Positions 35,233 through 44,240 of a DNA stretch of 64,000 nt are shown here, one piece after another. Below the pieces are notes generated by a model. It was given only the letters and a program-made list of their open reading frames with translations. It did no database searches and had not been told where the DNA came from. The stretch comes from an uncultured Bacteroidales bacterium. GTDB taxonomy: Bacteria; Bacteroidota; Bacteroidia; Bacteroidales; Paludibacteraceae. Position 1 is the stretch's first letter. Each line of letters starts with the position of its first letter. A program made the translations under genes and the position numbers. Location: the NCBI GenBank assembly GCA_947164985.1, contig CAMUYI010000007.1, forward strand, positions 1 to 64,000, written 5' to 3'.

Positions 35233-35907
35233 ATGGCAAAAACAAGTAATCAAGACTACTCGGTCAGACGCGGTAAACTCAACAAAAAAGACAAGGTCAT
35301 TTACCGAATCAGTTATGGGAAACAGCAGGTTTACACCGCTGATCCAAGTGCCTCTCCAGCCTCTCCGGCGCAGAAAGCTCATCGTAAGTTTTTCGGCAAA
35401 ATCACGGCCCTTGTCAATGCCATCGTTTCCGATCCTCAAAAGTATGAATTATGGGAAGCCAAGCGCGTCGCCTATAACCATAGTATAGCACTCGATCCTC
35501 TGGCTAAACGCTACAAGACAGTCCGCTCTTATGCGCATGCCGTACTCAGCGAACAACTGGCTCATACTCAATCTGTTAAACGTCGTCGCAAACCCGCTCT
35601 AAAAGCCCTTCCAAAAGGTGACAAGCTGCATATCAAAACCTTCTCTGAACTCTCCACTACCGAACTATACGAGATCCTTAAAGTTCGTTTCAAAATGTTC
35701 TATTTGGATCAACATATTTCTACTCCTGACCTGGACGATCTCGACTACACGGCAACCCATTTTGCGATCTTCCGCAAAGGTCATGTCATTGCCTATGCCC
35801 GCGTCGTTACCAATGCCGCCAACGAGGTCACAGTAAGTCGTCTTTTAACCCTCGAAGAAGGATACGACCATTACATTCTACAACGAATAGAACACTTTTT
35901 TTCATAA
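35233..35907 (+). CDS. Basic protein with a half GNAT (ElaA-like) domain
   Basis: 225 aa. Residues 1 to about 130 are basic and unrecognised (KKDKVIYRISYGKQQVY, then SPAQKAHRKFFGKITALVNAI, then a KRRRK linker); similar N-terminal parts occur in small Bacteroidetes proteins of unknown role. Residues about 140-215 match the first half of the ElaA-type GNAT fold (ELYEILKVRFKMFYLDQ, DLDDLDYTATHF, HVIAYARVV). The acetyl-CoA-binding part (R/Q-x-x-G-x-A loop and last strands) is missing: the frame stops in a T7 run and the next gene's promoter follows at once. So it is probably not an active acetyltransferase. Confidence 0.7.
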   Translation: MAKTSNQDYSVRRGKLNKKDKVIYRISYGKQQVYTADPSASPASPAQKAHRKFFGKITALVNAIVSDPQKYELWEAKRVAYNHSIALDPLAKRYKTVRSYAHAVLSEQLAHTQSVKRRRKPALKALPKGDKLHIKTFSELSTTELYEILKVRFKMFYLDQHISTPDLDDLDYTATHFAIFRKGHVIAYARVVTNAANEVTVSRLLTLEEGYDHYILQRIEHFFS

Positions 35908-35922
35908 AAATATGGCATATGC

Positions 35923-35954
35923 TTGCATATGTCATTTTTTTTTTGTAATTTTGC
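35923..35954 (+). promoter_or_regulatory. Promoter of the bactofilin gene and the 20-gene run
   Basis: TTGCATATGTC, T tract, GTAATTTTGC in the common 32-base frame; start codon 61 bases after the final C. No other promoter of this type is seen up to 60802. Confidence 0.85.
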
Positions 35955-36015
35955 AGCCGATTTATGTGCATACACGCACTAGTGTGAGAAAATTATTAAA
36001 TAATATATAGGAATT

Positions 36016-36381
36016 ATGGCAAATGACAAACAACAGAGCGGCATGATGTTCAACGCATTGACCGCTGGGAGTAAGATCGTGGGAAACATCACGGCAGACA
36101 GCGATTTCCGTATCGACGGAATGATCGAAGGTGATTTGAACTGTACGGGTAAAGTGGTAATTGGTGAGGCAGGTCGTATCAAAGGTACAGTAACTTGCGC
36201 AAATGCAGAGATATTGGGTTTGATGGAAGGTAAGATCACCTGCAGCCAGCAGTTGAGTCTGCGCGCAAACGGAAAGATCGTCGGCGACGTACATACCAAG
36301 ACGCTGATCGTGGAGCCTGGAGCGTTGTTTAACGGAACATGCGCGATGGGCGCAGAGAAAGCTGCAGCACCTGCAAAATAA
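36016..36381 (+). CDS. Bactofilin (polymer-forming cytoskeletal protein)
   Basis: 121 aa, one bactofilin domain (DUF583): a right-handed beta helix made of short repeats such as GNITADSDFRIDGMIEGDL, GRIKGTVTCANAEILGLMEG and GKIVGDVHTKTLIVEPGALFNG. Bactofilins self-assemble into filaments at the membrane and help place cell-wall or polar machinery. The tails are short and polar. First gene of the long run to 60802. Confidence 0.93.
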   Translation: MANDKQQSGMMFNALTAGSKIVGNITADSDFRIDGMIEGDLNCTGKVVIGEAGRIKGTVTCANAEILGLMEGKITCSQQLSLRANGKIVGDVHTKTLIVEPGALFNGTCAMGAEKAAAPAK

Positions 36382-36408
36382 ATAGGAATAATCAGAATAT
36401 TCTGAGTC

Positions 36409-37683
36409 ATGAAAATTAAACCTTTCAAAGGAATACGGCCACCGAAGGAATTGGTGACCAAGGTGAGTAGCCGGCCGTACGACGTGCTGAACAGCGAAGA
36501 GGCACGGGCAGAGGCGGAAGGCAACGAGATGAGTCTGTATCATATCATCAAACCGGAAATCAATTTTGAACCGGGTACCGATGAGCATGACCCGCGTGTG
36601 TATCAAGAGGCGCTGTCGCAATACAAGCGTTTTCGCGTCAAAGGATGGCTGGAACAAGATCCGGAGGAGAAATACTACGTCTATGCGCAGACGATTTTGG
36701 CGAGCAACCCGCTGTCCGGCGGTAAGGACAAGACGCAATATGGTCTCGTGGTCGGCGCTTGGGTAGATGACTACTTGGAGGGCCGGATCAAGAAACACGA
36801 GTTGACGCGTAAGGACAAAGAGGAAGACCGCATGAAGCATGTGCGTACTTTGAACGCCAACATGGAGCCGGTATTCTTTGCATATCCGCACCGCGATGAC
36901 CTCGATGCAATCGTGGCCGAGGTCGTCAAGGGTGCGCCGGAGTATGATTTTGTGGCAGCACCGGAAGGCTTCCGTCACACGTTCTGGGTGATTGACGACA
37001 AGAAGACGATTGCGCGTATCACGGAGATCTTCGCGGAGATTCCGGCGATGTACATCGCAGACGGACACCATCGGTCGGCTGCCGCCGCAGGCGTCGGACA
37101 GGAATTAAAAATTAAAAATGAAAAATTAAAAATTAAGGTTCCTGAATACGAGTATTTCCTGGCCGTTTGTTTTCCGGAGAACCAGTTGAATATCATTGAC
37201 TATAACCGCGTCGTTCGCGATCTGAACGGCCTCAGCGAAGAAGCATTCTTAGAGGCTCTCAAGGCGGACTTCGATGTAGAAGAGAAAGGATCTGATATTT
37301 ACAAGCCTCAGCGCTTGCATAACTTCAGTCTCTATCTGGGCGGCAAATGGTACTCGTTGACGGCCAAAGAAGGTCGGTACAACGATGCAGACCCGATCGG
37401 GGTACTGGACGTGACGATCTCGAGTAACCTGATTCTGGATAAGATTCTGGGTATCAAGGACTTGCGCACCGACAAACGAATCGATTTCGTAGGCGGTATC
37501 CGCGGACTTGGCGAACTCCAACGTCGCGTCGATAACGGCGAGATGAAGGTCGCTCTGGCACTCTACCCTGTTACCATGCAGCAGATCATCGACATTGCCG
37601 ACAGCGGAAATATTATGCCACCGAAGACGACGTGGTTTGAACCGAAATTAAGAAGCGGACTCGTGATACATGAATTGGCATAA
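36409..37683 (+). CDS. DUF1015 family protein
   Basis: 424 aa, full length for DUF1015, a cytoplasmic family of unknown function common near serine-biosynthesis genes in Bacteroidetes. Typical segments: FKGIRPPKELVTKVSSRPYDVLNSEEARAE at the start (read in two parts), IADGHHRSAAA in the middle (about 220-230) and DFVGGIRG. Right after the IADGHHRSAAA motif an in-frame heptamer array (37103-37137) encodes ELKIKNEKLKIK, an inserted charged linker. The 3' end overlaps porE by 14 bases. Confidence 0.9.
   Translation: MKIKPFKGIRPPKELVTKVSSRPYDVLNSEEARAEAEGNEMSLYHIIKPEINFEPGTDEHDPRVYQEALSQYKRFRVKGWLEQDPEEKYYVYAQTILASNPLSGGKDKTQYGLVVGAWVDDYLEGRIKKHELTRKDKEEDRMKHVRTLNANMEPVFFAYPHRDDLDAIVAEVVKGAPEYDFVAAPEGFRHTFWVIDDKKTIARITEIFAEIPAMYIADGHHRSAAAAGVGQELKIKNEKLKIKVPEYEYFLAVCFPENQLNIIDYNRVVRDLNGLSEEAFLEALKADFDVEEKGSDIYKPQRLHNFSLYLGGKWYSLTAKEGRYNDADPIGVLDVTISSNLILDKILGIKDLRTDKRIDFVGGIRGLGELQRRVDNGEMKVALALYPVTMQQIIDIADSGNIMPPKTTWFEPKLRSGLVIHELA
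37103..37137. repeat. Heptamer array (AATTAAA type) inside the DUF1015 gene
   Basis: Five units: AATTAAA, AATTAAA, AATGAAA, AATTAAA, AATTAAG, 35 bases, in frame as ELKIKNEKLKIK. Confidence 0.92.
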
Positions 37684-39727
37684 GCTATTCTACATATTTT
37701 TGGCGATCCTATGTCTGACGGGATGTAGTGTACAGCGGAAGATCAAGCGGGCAGATAAGAAGTTCGCTATCGGTGAGTATTACACCGCGGCGGATATCTA
37801 CAAGTCTTGTTACGGTCAGTTGAGCGCTAAGAAAGACCGTGAGTTGAAGGGCTACGTGGCCTATCGGCAGGGCGAGTGTTACCGTTTGATCAATAACCCG
37901 CGTGCGGCAAACGCGTATCAGAGTGCGTTGCGCTGCAAGTACCAGTTACAGGACTCGACGATTTTCTTGCATGCCGGTCAGGTGCTGCAATATCAGGGTA
38001 AATACAAAGACGCGGCCAAGAGTTATGAACTCTATTTGGAAGCTCACCCGGATAACTATGTCGCGCAGGCGGGTAAGTACGCTTGCTCCAAGATCGATGA
38101 GTGGAAGAAAGAGGGTTCGCGGTACAAGATCTCCGAAGCCAAAGAGTTCAATCAACGTCGCACGAGTAATTTTGCCCCGATGTTCATTGGTGACAATACC
38201 GATGCGTTGGTGTTTGCCTCTAACCGTCAGGAGAAACCCAAAGGCGGTTCAAAGAAGCTGCAACGGCCGAGTAACGTAACGGGTCAGCAACTTTTCCAGA
38301 TCTACCAGACGCGCAAGAACGCCGCCGGAGAATGGGAGGAGATTGAGTTGGCGGAAGGTCTGTACGACGGCGGTGAGTCCGAGCAAAGCAAAGACTCAGC
38401 AGACACCAAAGGCGGTACAGCCGAGATGGGTGTTTGTACGTTCACCCGTGACGGGCGAACGATGCTCTTTACCTATTCGAAGCCAATCAACGGTCAAGAC
38501 TTAGGCGCTAAGATCTACCGTTCCGACCGCGCGAGTGGTGAATGGGGTGAGCCGCAGGAAGTGAAGTTATTCCTGGATAGTTCGATCACGGTAGGTCACC
38601 CTGCTTTGAACGCGACAGGTGATACGCTCTATTTCGTGAGTGACGCGCCCGGAGGAGAAGGCGGGAAAGATATCTGGATGGCGGAGTTGGACGGTGAGAA
38701 CTGGTTAAACGCCCAGCCGTTGGGTAAGGGTATCAACACGGCCGCGGACGAGATGTATCCGTACGTACATGCCGATGGTACGCTCTATTTCGCAAGTAAC
38801 GGTCATCCGGGATACGGAGGTCTTGACCTCTATAAAGCGACTCGCGACACGACCTTCAAAGACTCGACCGTCTGGGTACTCTACAACATGGGACCGTCGT
38901 TTAACGGTGTAGGCGACGATTTCGGTATCACGTTCGAAGGTGCGACGCAGAACGGATTCTTCTCTTCGAACAAAGGCGAGAAGAAAGGCCACGACAAGAT
39001 TTACCGTTTCTGGTTACCCGAGATGGAGTTTATCGCGGAAGGTATCGTGACCGATGAACAAGGCAATCCGCTGAGTGACGCAAGTCTGCGTATCGTAGGT
39101 TCGGACGGCACGAACAGTAAGCTCAACGTGCGACGAGACGGAACGTACAAAATCAAGTTGAACCGCGAGGTGAAGTACGTCATGTTAGCTACCTGCCGCG
39201 GACACCTGAACGCCAAGGAACAGTGGAATACGCTCAACCTGAAGGATAGCAAGACCTACTCAATGAATATCGCGTTGAGTCCGATTAGCCGACCGGTGAA
39301 GATGGAGAATATCTTCTATGAGTTCGGCAGATGGGAATTGACGCAAGCTTCCGAGACCGAGTTGCTGCACTTGGTGAAGTTACTCGAAGACAACCCCAAT
39401 ATCACGATCGAGTTGAGTGCCCACACGGATATGAAGGGTACGGACGAGTTCAACAACGACTTGAGTCAGAAACGTGCACAGAGTTGTTGCGATTTCCTGA
39501 TCAAGCACGGCATCGAACGCGAACGCTTGACGCCGGTAGGATACGGAAAGACCAAACCCGTAATCTGCGACAAGGCACTCAATAAGAAATACCCGTGGAT
39601 TCCGGTAGAGCAAGAATTGAACGAAGCGTTCATCACCGCCCTACCTGACGACAAACAGGAGATCTGCAACCAGATCAACCGTAGAACAGAATTTAAAGTC
39701 GTGAAGACGACTTACAAACTATATTGA
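37670..39727 (+). CDS. porE: PorE-like lipoprotein (TPR, beta-propeller, OmpA domain)
   Basis: 685 aa. Order of domains: lipoprotein signal with Cys19 (LCLTGCSVQ), TPR region (about 22-150), PD40/WD-like propeller (about 165-450, repeats such as [10 protein letters not shown] and [16 protein letters not shown]), a carboxypeptidase-regulatory-like domain (about 455-540, [17 protein letters not shown]) and a C-terminal OmpA peptidoglycan-binding domain (about 550-660, [15 protein letters not shown]). This is the layout of PorE, which ties the type IX secretion machinery to the peptidoglycan. Other TPR-OmpA proteins exist in the phylum, so the symbol is probable, not certain. Confidence 0.87.
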   Translation: MNWHKLFYIFLAILCLTGCSVQRKIKRADKKFAIGEYYTAADIYKSCYGQLSAKKDRELKGYVAYRQGECYRLINNPRAANAYQSALRCKYQLQDSTIFLHAGQVLQYQGKYKDAAKSYELYLEAHPDNYVAQAGKYACSKIDEWKKEGSRYKISEAKEFNQRRTSNFAPMFIGDNTDALVFASNRQEKPKGGSKKLQRPSNVTGQQLFQIYQTRKNAAGEWEEIELAEGLYDGGESEQSKDSADTKGGTAEMGVCTFTRDGRTMLFTYSKPINGQDLGAKIYRSDRASGEWGEPQEVKLFLDSSITVGHPALNATGDTLYFVSDAPGGEGGKDIWMAELDGENWLNAQPLGKGINTAADEMYPYVHADGTLYFASNGHPGYGGLDLYKATRDTTFKDSTVWVLYNMGPSFNGVGDDFGITFEGATQNGFFSSNKGEKKGHDKIYRFWLPEMEFIAEGIVTDEQGNPLSDASLRIVGSDGTNSKLNVRRDGTYKIKLNREVKYVMLATCRGHLNAKEQWNTLNLKDSKTYSMNIALSPISRPVKMENIFYEFGRWELTQASETELLHLVKLLEDNPNITIELSAHTDMKGTDEFNNDLSQKRAQSCCDFLIKHGIERERLTPVGYGKTKPVICDKALNKKYPWIPVEQELNEAFITALPDDKQEICNQINRRTEFKVVKTTYKLY

Positions 39728-39728
39728 T

Positions 39729-40523
39729 ATGCAACAATATTTGGATTTATGCAAGCGGGTGCTGGAAGAAGGCACCGTTAAACACGACCGGACAGGCACG
39801 GGAACAATGTCGGTTTTCGGTCACCAGATGCGGTTTAAGATGGAGGACGGTTTTCCGCTCCTGACCACGAAAAAACTGCACCTCAAGTCCATCATCTATG
39901 AATTGTTGTGGTTCTTACAGGGCGACACGAACGTCAAGTACCTGCAAGATCACGGTGTTCGTATCTGGAATGAATGGGCAGACGAGAACGGTGAGTTGGG
40001 GCCCGTCTATGGGCATCAATGGCGTTCTTGGCCGGACTATAACGGTGGTCATATCGACCAGATCAAGAACCTCGTCGAGCAGATCAAGAATAATCCCGAC
40101 AGCCGACGCCTGATGGTGAGCGCATGGAACGTAGCGGAAGTGGAGAAGATGGCGTTGCCGCCCTGTCATTGTCTATTCCAGTTCTATGTAGCGGACGGAA
40201 AATTGAGTCTGCAGCTCTATCAGCGGAGTGCCGATATTTTCTTGGGCGTACCGTTCAATATCGCGAGTTATGCCTTGTTGCTGCAGATGATGGCGCAGGT
40301 GACGGGCTTGCAATGCGGTGATTTCGTACACACACTCGGTGACGCACATATCTACCTGAACCATCTGGAGCAGGTGAAGTTGCAGTTGACCCGTGAGCCA
40401 AGACCGCTGCCAAAGATGATTATTAACCCCGAGGTGAAGGACCTCTTTAGCTTCCAATACGAAGATTTCACATTGGAAGGCTATGATCCCCACCCTCACA
40501 TAGCCGGAGTAGTAAGCGTATGA
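39729..40523 (+). CDS. thyA: Thymidylate synthase
   Basis: Makes dTMP from dUMP with methylene-tetrahydrofolate. 264 aa, typical length. Seen: [12 protein letters not shown], the catalytic cysteine in [13 protein letters not shown] (about 143-155), [21 protein letters not shown] and [12 protein letters not shown] at the C-terminus. It overlaps folA, which recycles the dihydrofolate that ThyA produces. Confidence 0.98.
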   Translation: MQQYLDLCKRVLEEGTVKHDRTGTGTMSVFGHQMRFKMEDGFPLLTTKKLHLKSIIYELLWFLQGDTNVKYLQDHGVRIWNEWADENGELGPVYGHQWRSWPDYNGGHIDQIKNLVEQIKNNPDSRRLMVSAWNVAEVEKMALPPCHCLFQFYVADGKLSLQLYQRSADIFLGVPFNIASYALLLQMMAQVTGLQCGDFVHTLGDAHIYLNHLEQVKLQLTREPRPLPKMIINPEVKDLFSFQYEDFTLEGYDPHPHIAGVVSV

Positions 40524-41008
40524 TCAGTATTATAGTCGCTATCGCAGAGAACTATGCGATCGGTAAAAAAGGTGACCTGCTGTGCCACATGCCGGCAGAC
40601 TTGAAGCATTTCAAGACGATCACAAGCGGGCATACCGTCATGATGGGTGAGCGGACATTCTTGTCCTTACCCAAACACCCGCTGCCTAATCGGCGGAATA
40701 TTGTGCTGACCGATGTAAAAGGCAAGACCTTCGAGGGCGCAGAGACCGTTTATTCGTTAGACGAGATGGTTGCTAAAGTGAATCCCAATGAAGAAGCTTT
40801 CGTAATCGGAGGCGGTATGGTGTATCGCCAGATGATGGAGCGGGCAGATAAGTTATATATCACGCATATCCATCATAGATGGGACGATGCCGATACCTTC
40901 TTCCCGGAAATAGACCCGAAAGTGTGGAAACAACTCAGCGCAGAGCGGCATAGCGCAGACGAAAATAACCCCTACGATTATACCTTTGCAGAATATGGCA
41001 GACGATAA
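40520..41008 (+). CDS. folA: Dihydrofolate reductase
   Basis: 162 aa; reduces dihydrofolate with NADPH. Seen: [40 protein letters not shown] with the catalytic Asp, [18 protein letters not shown], and FVIGGGMVY (NADPH). The usual Trp before the MPADL segment is Cys (LLCHMP). Overlaps thyA by 4 bases and ettA by 14 bases. Confidence 0.96.
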   Translation: MISIIVAIAENYAIGKKGDLLCHMPADLKHFKTITSGHTVMMGERTFLSLPKHPLPNRRNIVLTDVKGKTFEGAETVYSLDEMVAKVNPNEEAFVIGGGMVYRQMMERADKLYITHIHHRWDDADTFFPEIDPKVWKQLSAERHSADENNPYDYTFAEYGRR

Positions 41009-42671
41009 GAAGATTATTTTTTCGATGGTGGGCTTGAACAAGAGTTTCGGCCCGCAGAAACAGGTACTCAAAAACATCTACCTGAGTTTTTTCTATGGTG
41101 CTAAGATCGGTATTATCGGTCTGAACGGTGCCGGTAAATCAACCCTCTTGAAGATCATCGCCGGTATCGAAAAAGAGTACCAGGGAGAGGTAGTTTGGTC
41201 CCCCGGTTATAGCGTCGGCTATCTGGAGCAGGACCCGAAACTCGATCCAAACAAGACCGTTCGGGAGGTTGTGCAGGAAGGTGTGCAGCCGATCATGGAC
41301 ATGCTCAAAGAGTACGACGATATCAATATGGCGTTTGCTGAACCGGACGCTGATTTCGATAAGTTATTGGCTCGTCAAGCTGAACTGCAGGACAAACTCG
41401 ATGCAGCTGACGCATGGAACATCGATCAGAAACTCGACCGCGCGATGGACGCCCTTCGTTGTCCGCCGGACGATGCAAGTGTCACTACCCTTTCGGGAGG
41501 TGAGCGCCGTCGTGTGGCCTTGTGTCGTCTGTTGCTTCAACAACCGGATGTACTGTTACTCGACGAGCCGACGAACCACTTGGACGCGGAGAGTATCGAT
41601 TGGCTGGAACAACACTTGCAACAATATGCAGGAACGGTCATCTGCATCACGCACGACCGTTACTTCCTCGATAATGTAGCCGGTTGGATTCTGGAACTCG
41701 ACCGCGGTGAAGGTATTCCTTGGAAGGGTAACTACTCGTCATGGCTCGAACAGAAAACGAACCGCATGGCGCAGGAAGAGAAACAGGCGTCGAAGCGTCG
41801 CAAGACCTTGGAGCGAGAGCTGGAATGGATCCGTATGGCTCCGAAGGCACGTCACGCAAAACAGAAAGCGCGTTTGGAGTCGTACGACCGCATGTTGAAC
41901 GAGGAACAGAAGGAACGCGAAGAGAAACTCGAGATCTTTATCCCGAACGGTCCGCGTTTGGGTAACAAGGTCATTAACGCAGAGGGCGTTGCCAAATCCT
42001 TTGGTGACCGTCTCTTGTTCGAGGACCTGAACTTTATGTTACCGCCCAACGGTATCGTAGGTGTGATCGGTCCGAATGGTGCGGGTAAGACGACCCTGTT
42101 CCGTATGATCATCGGTACCGAGAAAGCCGATAAGGGTACATTCAGCGTAGGCGAGACCGTGAAGATCGGTTATGTGGATCAGCAACATACGGATATTGAT
42201 CCGAATAAGAGTGTTTTTGAGACCATCAGCGGCGGAACGGAGTATATCCGTGTGGCAGGTCGTGAGATCAACGCACGTGCGTATTTGAGTCGCTTCAATT
42301 TCACCGGCGCTGACCAAGAGAAAAAATGCGGTGTGCTGTCCGGTGGTGAACGAAACCGTCTGCACTTGGCCTTGACCTTGAAGAGCGAAGCAAACGTGCT
42401 CTTACTCGATGAGCCTACCAACGATATCGATGTGAATACCTTGCGTGCACTGGAGGAAGGTCTGGAGAACTTCGCCGGTTGCGCCGTAGTGATCTCGCAC
42501 GACCGTTGGTTCCTCAACCGTATCTGCACGCATATCCTCGCTTATGAAGGCGACGGAAAAGTGTTCTGGTTCGAAGGCAGTTACTCGGAATACGAAGAGA
42601 ATAAGAAAATGCGGTTAGGTGAAGAAGCTTGTCAACCGAAACGTGTTAAATATAGAGGTTTAGGTGCTTAG
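40995..42671 (+). CDS. ettA: Energy-dependent translational throttle protein EttA
   Basis: ABC-F ATPase that binds the ribosomal E site and gates the first elongation step according to ATP/ADP. 558 aa. Start ATG 40995 ([19 protein letters not shown]); a TTG three codons upstream is in frame but not needed. Seen: two ABC domains with Walker A GLNGAGKST and GPNGAGKTT, signature LSGGERRRVALCRLL and LSGGERNRLHLALTL, DEPTNHLD and DEPTNDID, and the EttA arm/linker (KRRKTLERELEWIRMAPKAR). No membrane part, as expected. Confidence 0.96.
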   Translation: MADDKKIIFSMVGLNKSFGPQKQVLKNIYLSFFYGAKIGIIGLNGAGKSTLLKIIAGIEKEYQGEVVWSPGYSVGYLEQDPKLDPNKTVREVVQEGVQPIMDMLKEYDDINMAFAEPDADFDKLLARQAELQDKLDAADAWNIDQKLDRAMDALRCPPDDASVTTLSGGERRRVALCRLLLQQPDVLLLDEPTNHLDAESIDWLEQHLQQYAGTVICITHDRYFLDNVAGWILELDRGEGIPWKGNYSSWLEQKTNRMAQEEKQASKRRKTLERELEWIRMAPKARHAKQKARLESYDRMLNEEQKEREEKLEIFIPNGPRLGNKVINAEGVAKSFGDRLLFEDLNFMLPPNGIVGVIGPNGAGKTTLFRMIIGTEKADKGTFSVGETVKIGYVDQQHTDIDPNKSVFETISGGTEYIRVAGREINARAYLSRFNFTGADQEKKCGVLSGGERNRLHLALTLKSEANVLLLDEPTNDIDVNTLRALEEGLENFAGCAVVISHDRWFLNRICTHILAYEGDGKVFWFEGSYSEYEENKKMRLGEEACQPKRVKYRGLGA

Positions 42672-43545
42672 GCGCGTTACTACATATATTCGTAAACACG
42701 GTTTACTGGATAAGCAAAAACAGGTGTTGGTTGCCATCAGCGGCGGAGCAGACAGCGTAAGTCTGTTGGATGTACTGCTGCAGGCGGGCTATCGATGCGT
42801 TGCCGCGCATTGTAACTTTCATCTACGGGACGCAGAGAGTGACCGCGACGAAGCGTTTGTGCGGGAACTATGCAGTACGATGAACGTGCCGTTGGAAGTA
42901 GCATCTTTTGACACCTTATCCTACGCACACGCGCACAACGTAAGCATAGAAGTAGCAGCACGGGAGTTACGCTACGCATGGTTCGAACAGGTGGCACTGC
43001 AACATAACTGTCAAGCGATTTGCGTAGCCCATCATCAGAACGACCAGGCGGAAACAGTACTATTGAACCTCAAACGCGGAACGGGTATCCGGGGTTTGGC
43101 AGGTATGCGACCGAAAAGTACCAACCCGATGGCGCCGGAAGGAGTTCCGATTGTTCGTCCTCTACTCTGCACGACCCGCGATTATATCGAATATTATCTG
43201 CGGGACAAACGGCACTTGGAATGGGTAACGGACAGTACGAACAGTGACACCTCGATCACCCGCAATGCCATCCGTGAACAACTGCGGACGTACACCAAAG
43301 CGGAGATCGAACACATCGCCCAGACGGCAGAATATATGCAGGGCTATATAGATATATTAGAAAGTAAAAACACCCGCGAAGCAGGTATTGCTAAATTATA
43401 CGAAGAACTTCGCATGTACAGATTTGCGGAAATAGAGAAGATTTACGATGCCTTAGAGAAGGGTGAAGGGGGCAAAACATTCACCTCAAAGACCCATCAG
43501 GCAACTATAAAGAAAGGAAAATTATGCGTCACTACGGTATCATAG
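42664..43545 (+). CDS. tilS: tRNA(Ile)-lysidine synthase, short form
   Basis: Adds lysine to C34 of tRNA-Ile(CAU). 293 aa; starts at GTG overlapping the ettA stop. Seen: PP-loop SGGADSVSLLDVL (about 27-39), AHCNFHLRDAESDRDE, AHHQNDQAETVLLNLKRGTGIRGLAGM, and WVTDSTNSDTSITRNAIRE. The C-terminal tRNA-binding domain of longer TilS (about 430 aa) is absent: the protein stops after GGKTFTSKTHQATIKKGKLCV and the end overlaps aroE. Short forms exist elsewhere, so it may be functional. Confidence 0.92.
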   Translation: MLRRVTTYIRKHGLLDKQKQVLVAISGGADSVSLLDVLLQAGYRCVAAHCNFHLRDAESDRDEAFVRELCSTMNVPLEVASFDTLSYAHAHNVSIEVAARELRYAWFEQVALQHNCQAICVAHHQNDQAETVLLNLKRGTGIRGLAGMRPKSTNPMAPEGVPIVRPLLCTTRDYIEYYLRDKRHLEWVTDSTNSDTSITRNAIREQLRTYTKAEIEHIAQTAEYMQGYIDILESKNTREAGIAKLYEELRMYRFAEIEKIYDALEKGEGGKTFTSKTHQATIKKGKLCVTTVS

Positions 43546-44240
43546 GCTATCCATTACACCACTCGTTCTCCGCCAAATATTTCTCTGAGAAGTTTGAGCG
43601 GGAAGGCATCGAAGCGGAGTATTCACTCTATCCGATCGAAGTTGAAAGTTTAAAGTTGAAAGTTGAAAGACTTTTAGACTCCCTCGACGGCATGAATGTG
43701 ACGATGCCATATAAACAGACGATCATTCCGTATCTGGATCGGTTGGATGAGACAGCCGAAGCGGTAGGTGCAGTGAACGTAGTGCATAAGCGTGTGGGCT
43801 ATAACACAGATTGTATCGGATTTATGGAGTCGATCAAGCCTTTGTTGCGATCCACTGACCGCAAAGCCTTGGTGCTGGGTACCGGCGGTGCATCCAAAGC
43901 CGTTTGTTATGGACTCAAGCAATCAGGCATAACTCCTACTCTGGTAAGTCGTACACCAAAAAACGGAATGATCGGTTATAGCGAATTGACAGAAACAGTG
44001 ATGGCGGAGCACACAATCATCGTCAATTGTACGCCATTAGGCATGGTGCCGGACACGGAGAGTTATCCCCCGATACCTTACGAACTTATTTCGGCACGAC
44101 ATTTGTTGTTTGATTGTATCTACAACCCCGAAGAGACGGTATTCTTACGCAAAGGACGCGCGCAAGGAGCAACCATCCAAAACGGTATAGGTATGCTGTA
44201 CGGTCAAGCGAAAGCAGCATGGAAAATTTGGAATATATGA
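43524..44240 (+). CDS. aroE: Shikimate dehydrogenase
   Basis: Reduces 3-dehydroshikimate with NADPH in aromatic amino acid synthesis. 238 aa, shorter than the usual 270. Seen: YGIIGYPLHHSFSAKYF, the catalytic Lys in MNVTMPYKQTIIPYLD, NTDCIGF, GTGGASKAV (NADP loop) and GIGMLYGQA at the end. An in-frame heptamer array (43641-43668) encodes VESLKLKVERL in the N-terminal domain. It overlaps tilS by 22 bases and the DUF4831 gene by 4. Confidence 0.94.
   Translation: MRHYGIIGYPLHHSFSAKYFSEKFEREGIEAEYSLYPIEVESLKLKVERLLDSLDGMNVTMPYKQTIIPYLDRLDETAEAVGAVNVVHKRVGYNTDCIGFMESIKPLLRSTDRKALVLGTGGASKAVCYGLKQSGITPTLVSRTPKNGMIGYSELTETVMAEHTIIVNCTPLGMVPDTESYPPIPYELISARHLLFDCIYNPEETVFLRKGRAQGATIQNGIGMLYGQAKAAWKIWNI
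43641..43668. repeat. Heptamer array (GTTGAAA type) inside aroE
   Basis: Four units: GTTGAAA, GTTTAAA, GTTGAAA, GTTGAAA, in frame as VESLKLKVER. Confidence 0.9.

Noticed and set aside
35962..37071. Open frame of 369 codons on the minus strand opposite bactofilin and DUF1015
   Set aside because: It crosses two well-supported genes and the promoter at 35923-35954, and has no ribosome site or family likeness.
44114..44236. Longer N-terminus for the DUF4831 protein
   Set aside because: The extra 41 residues overlap aroE and would hide a clean signal peptide starting at 44237.
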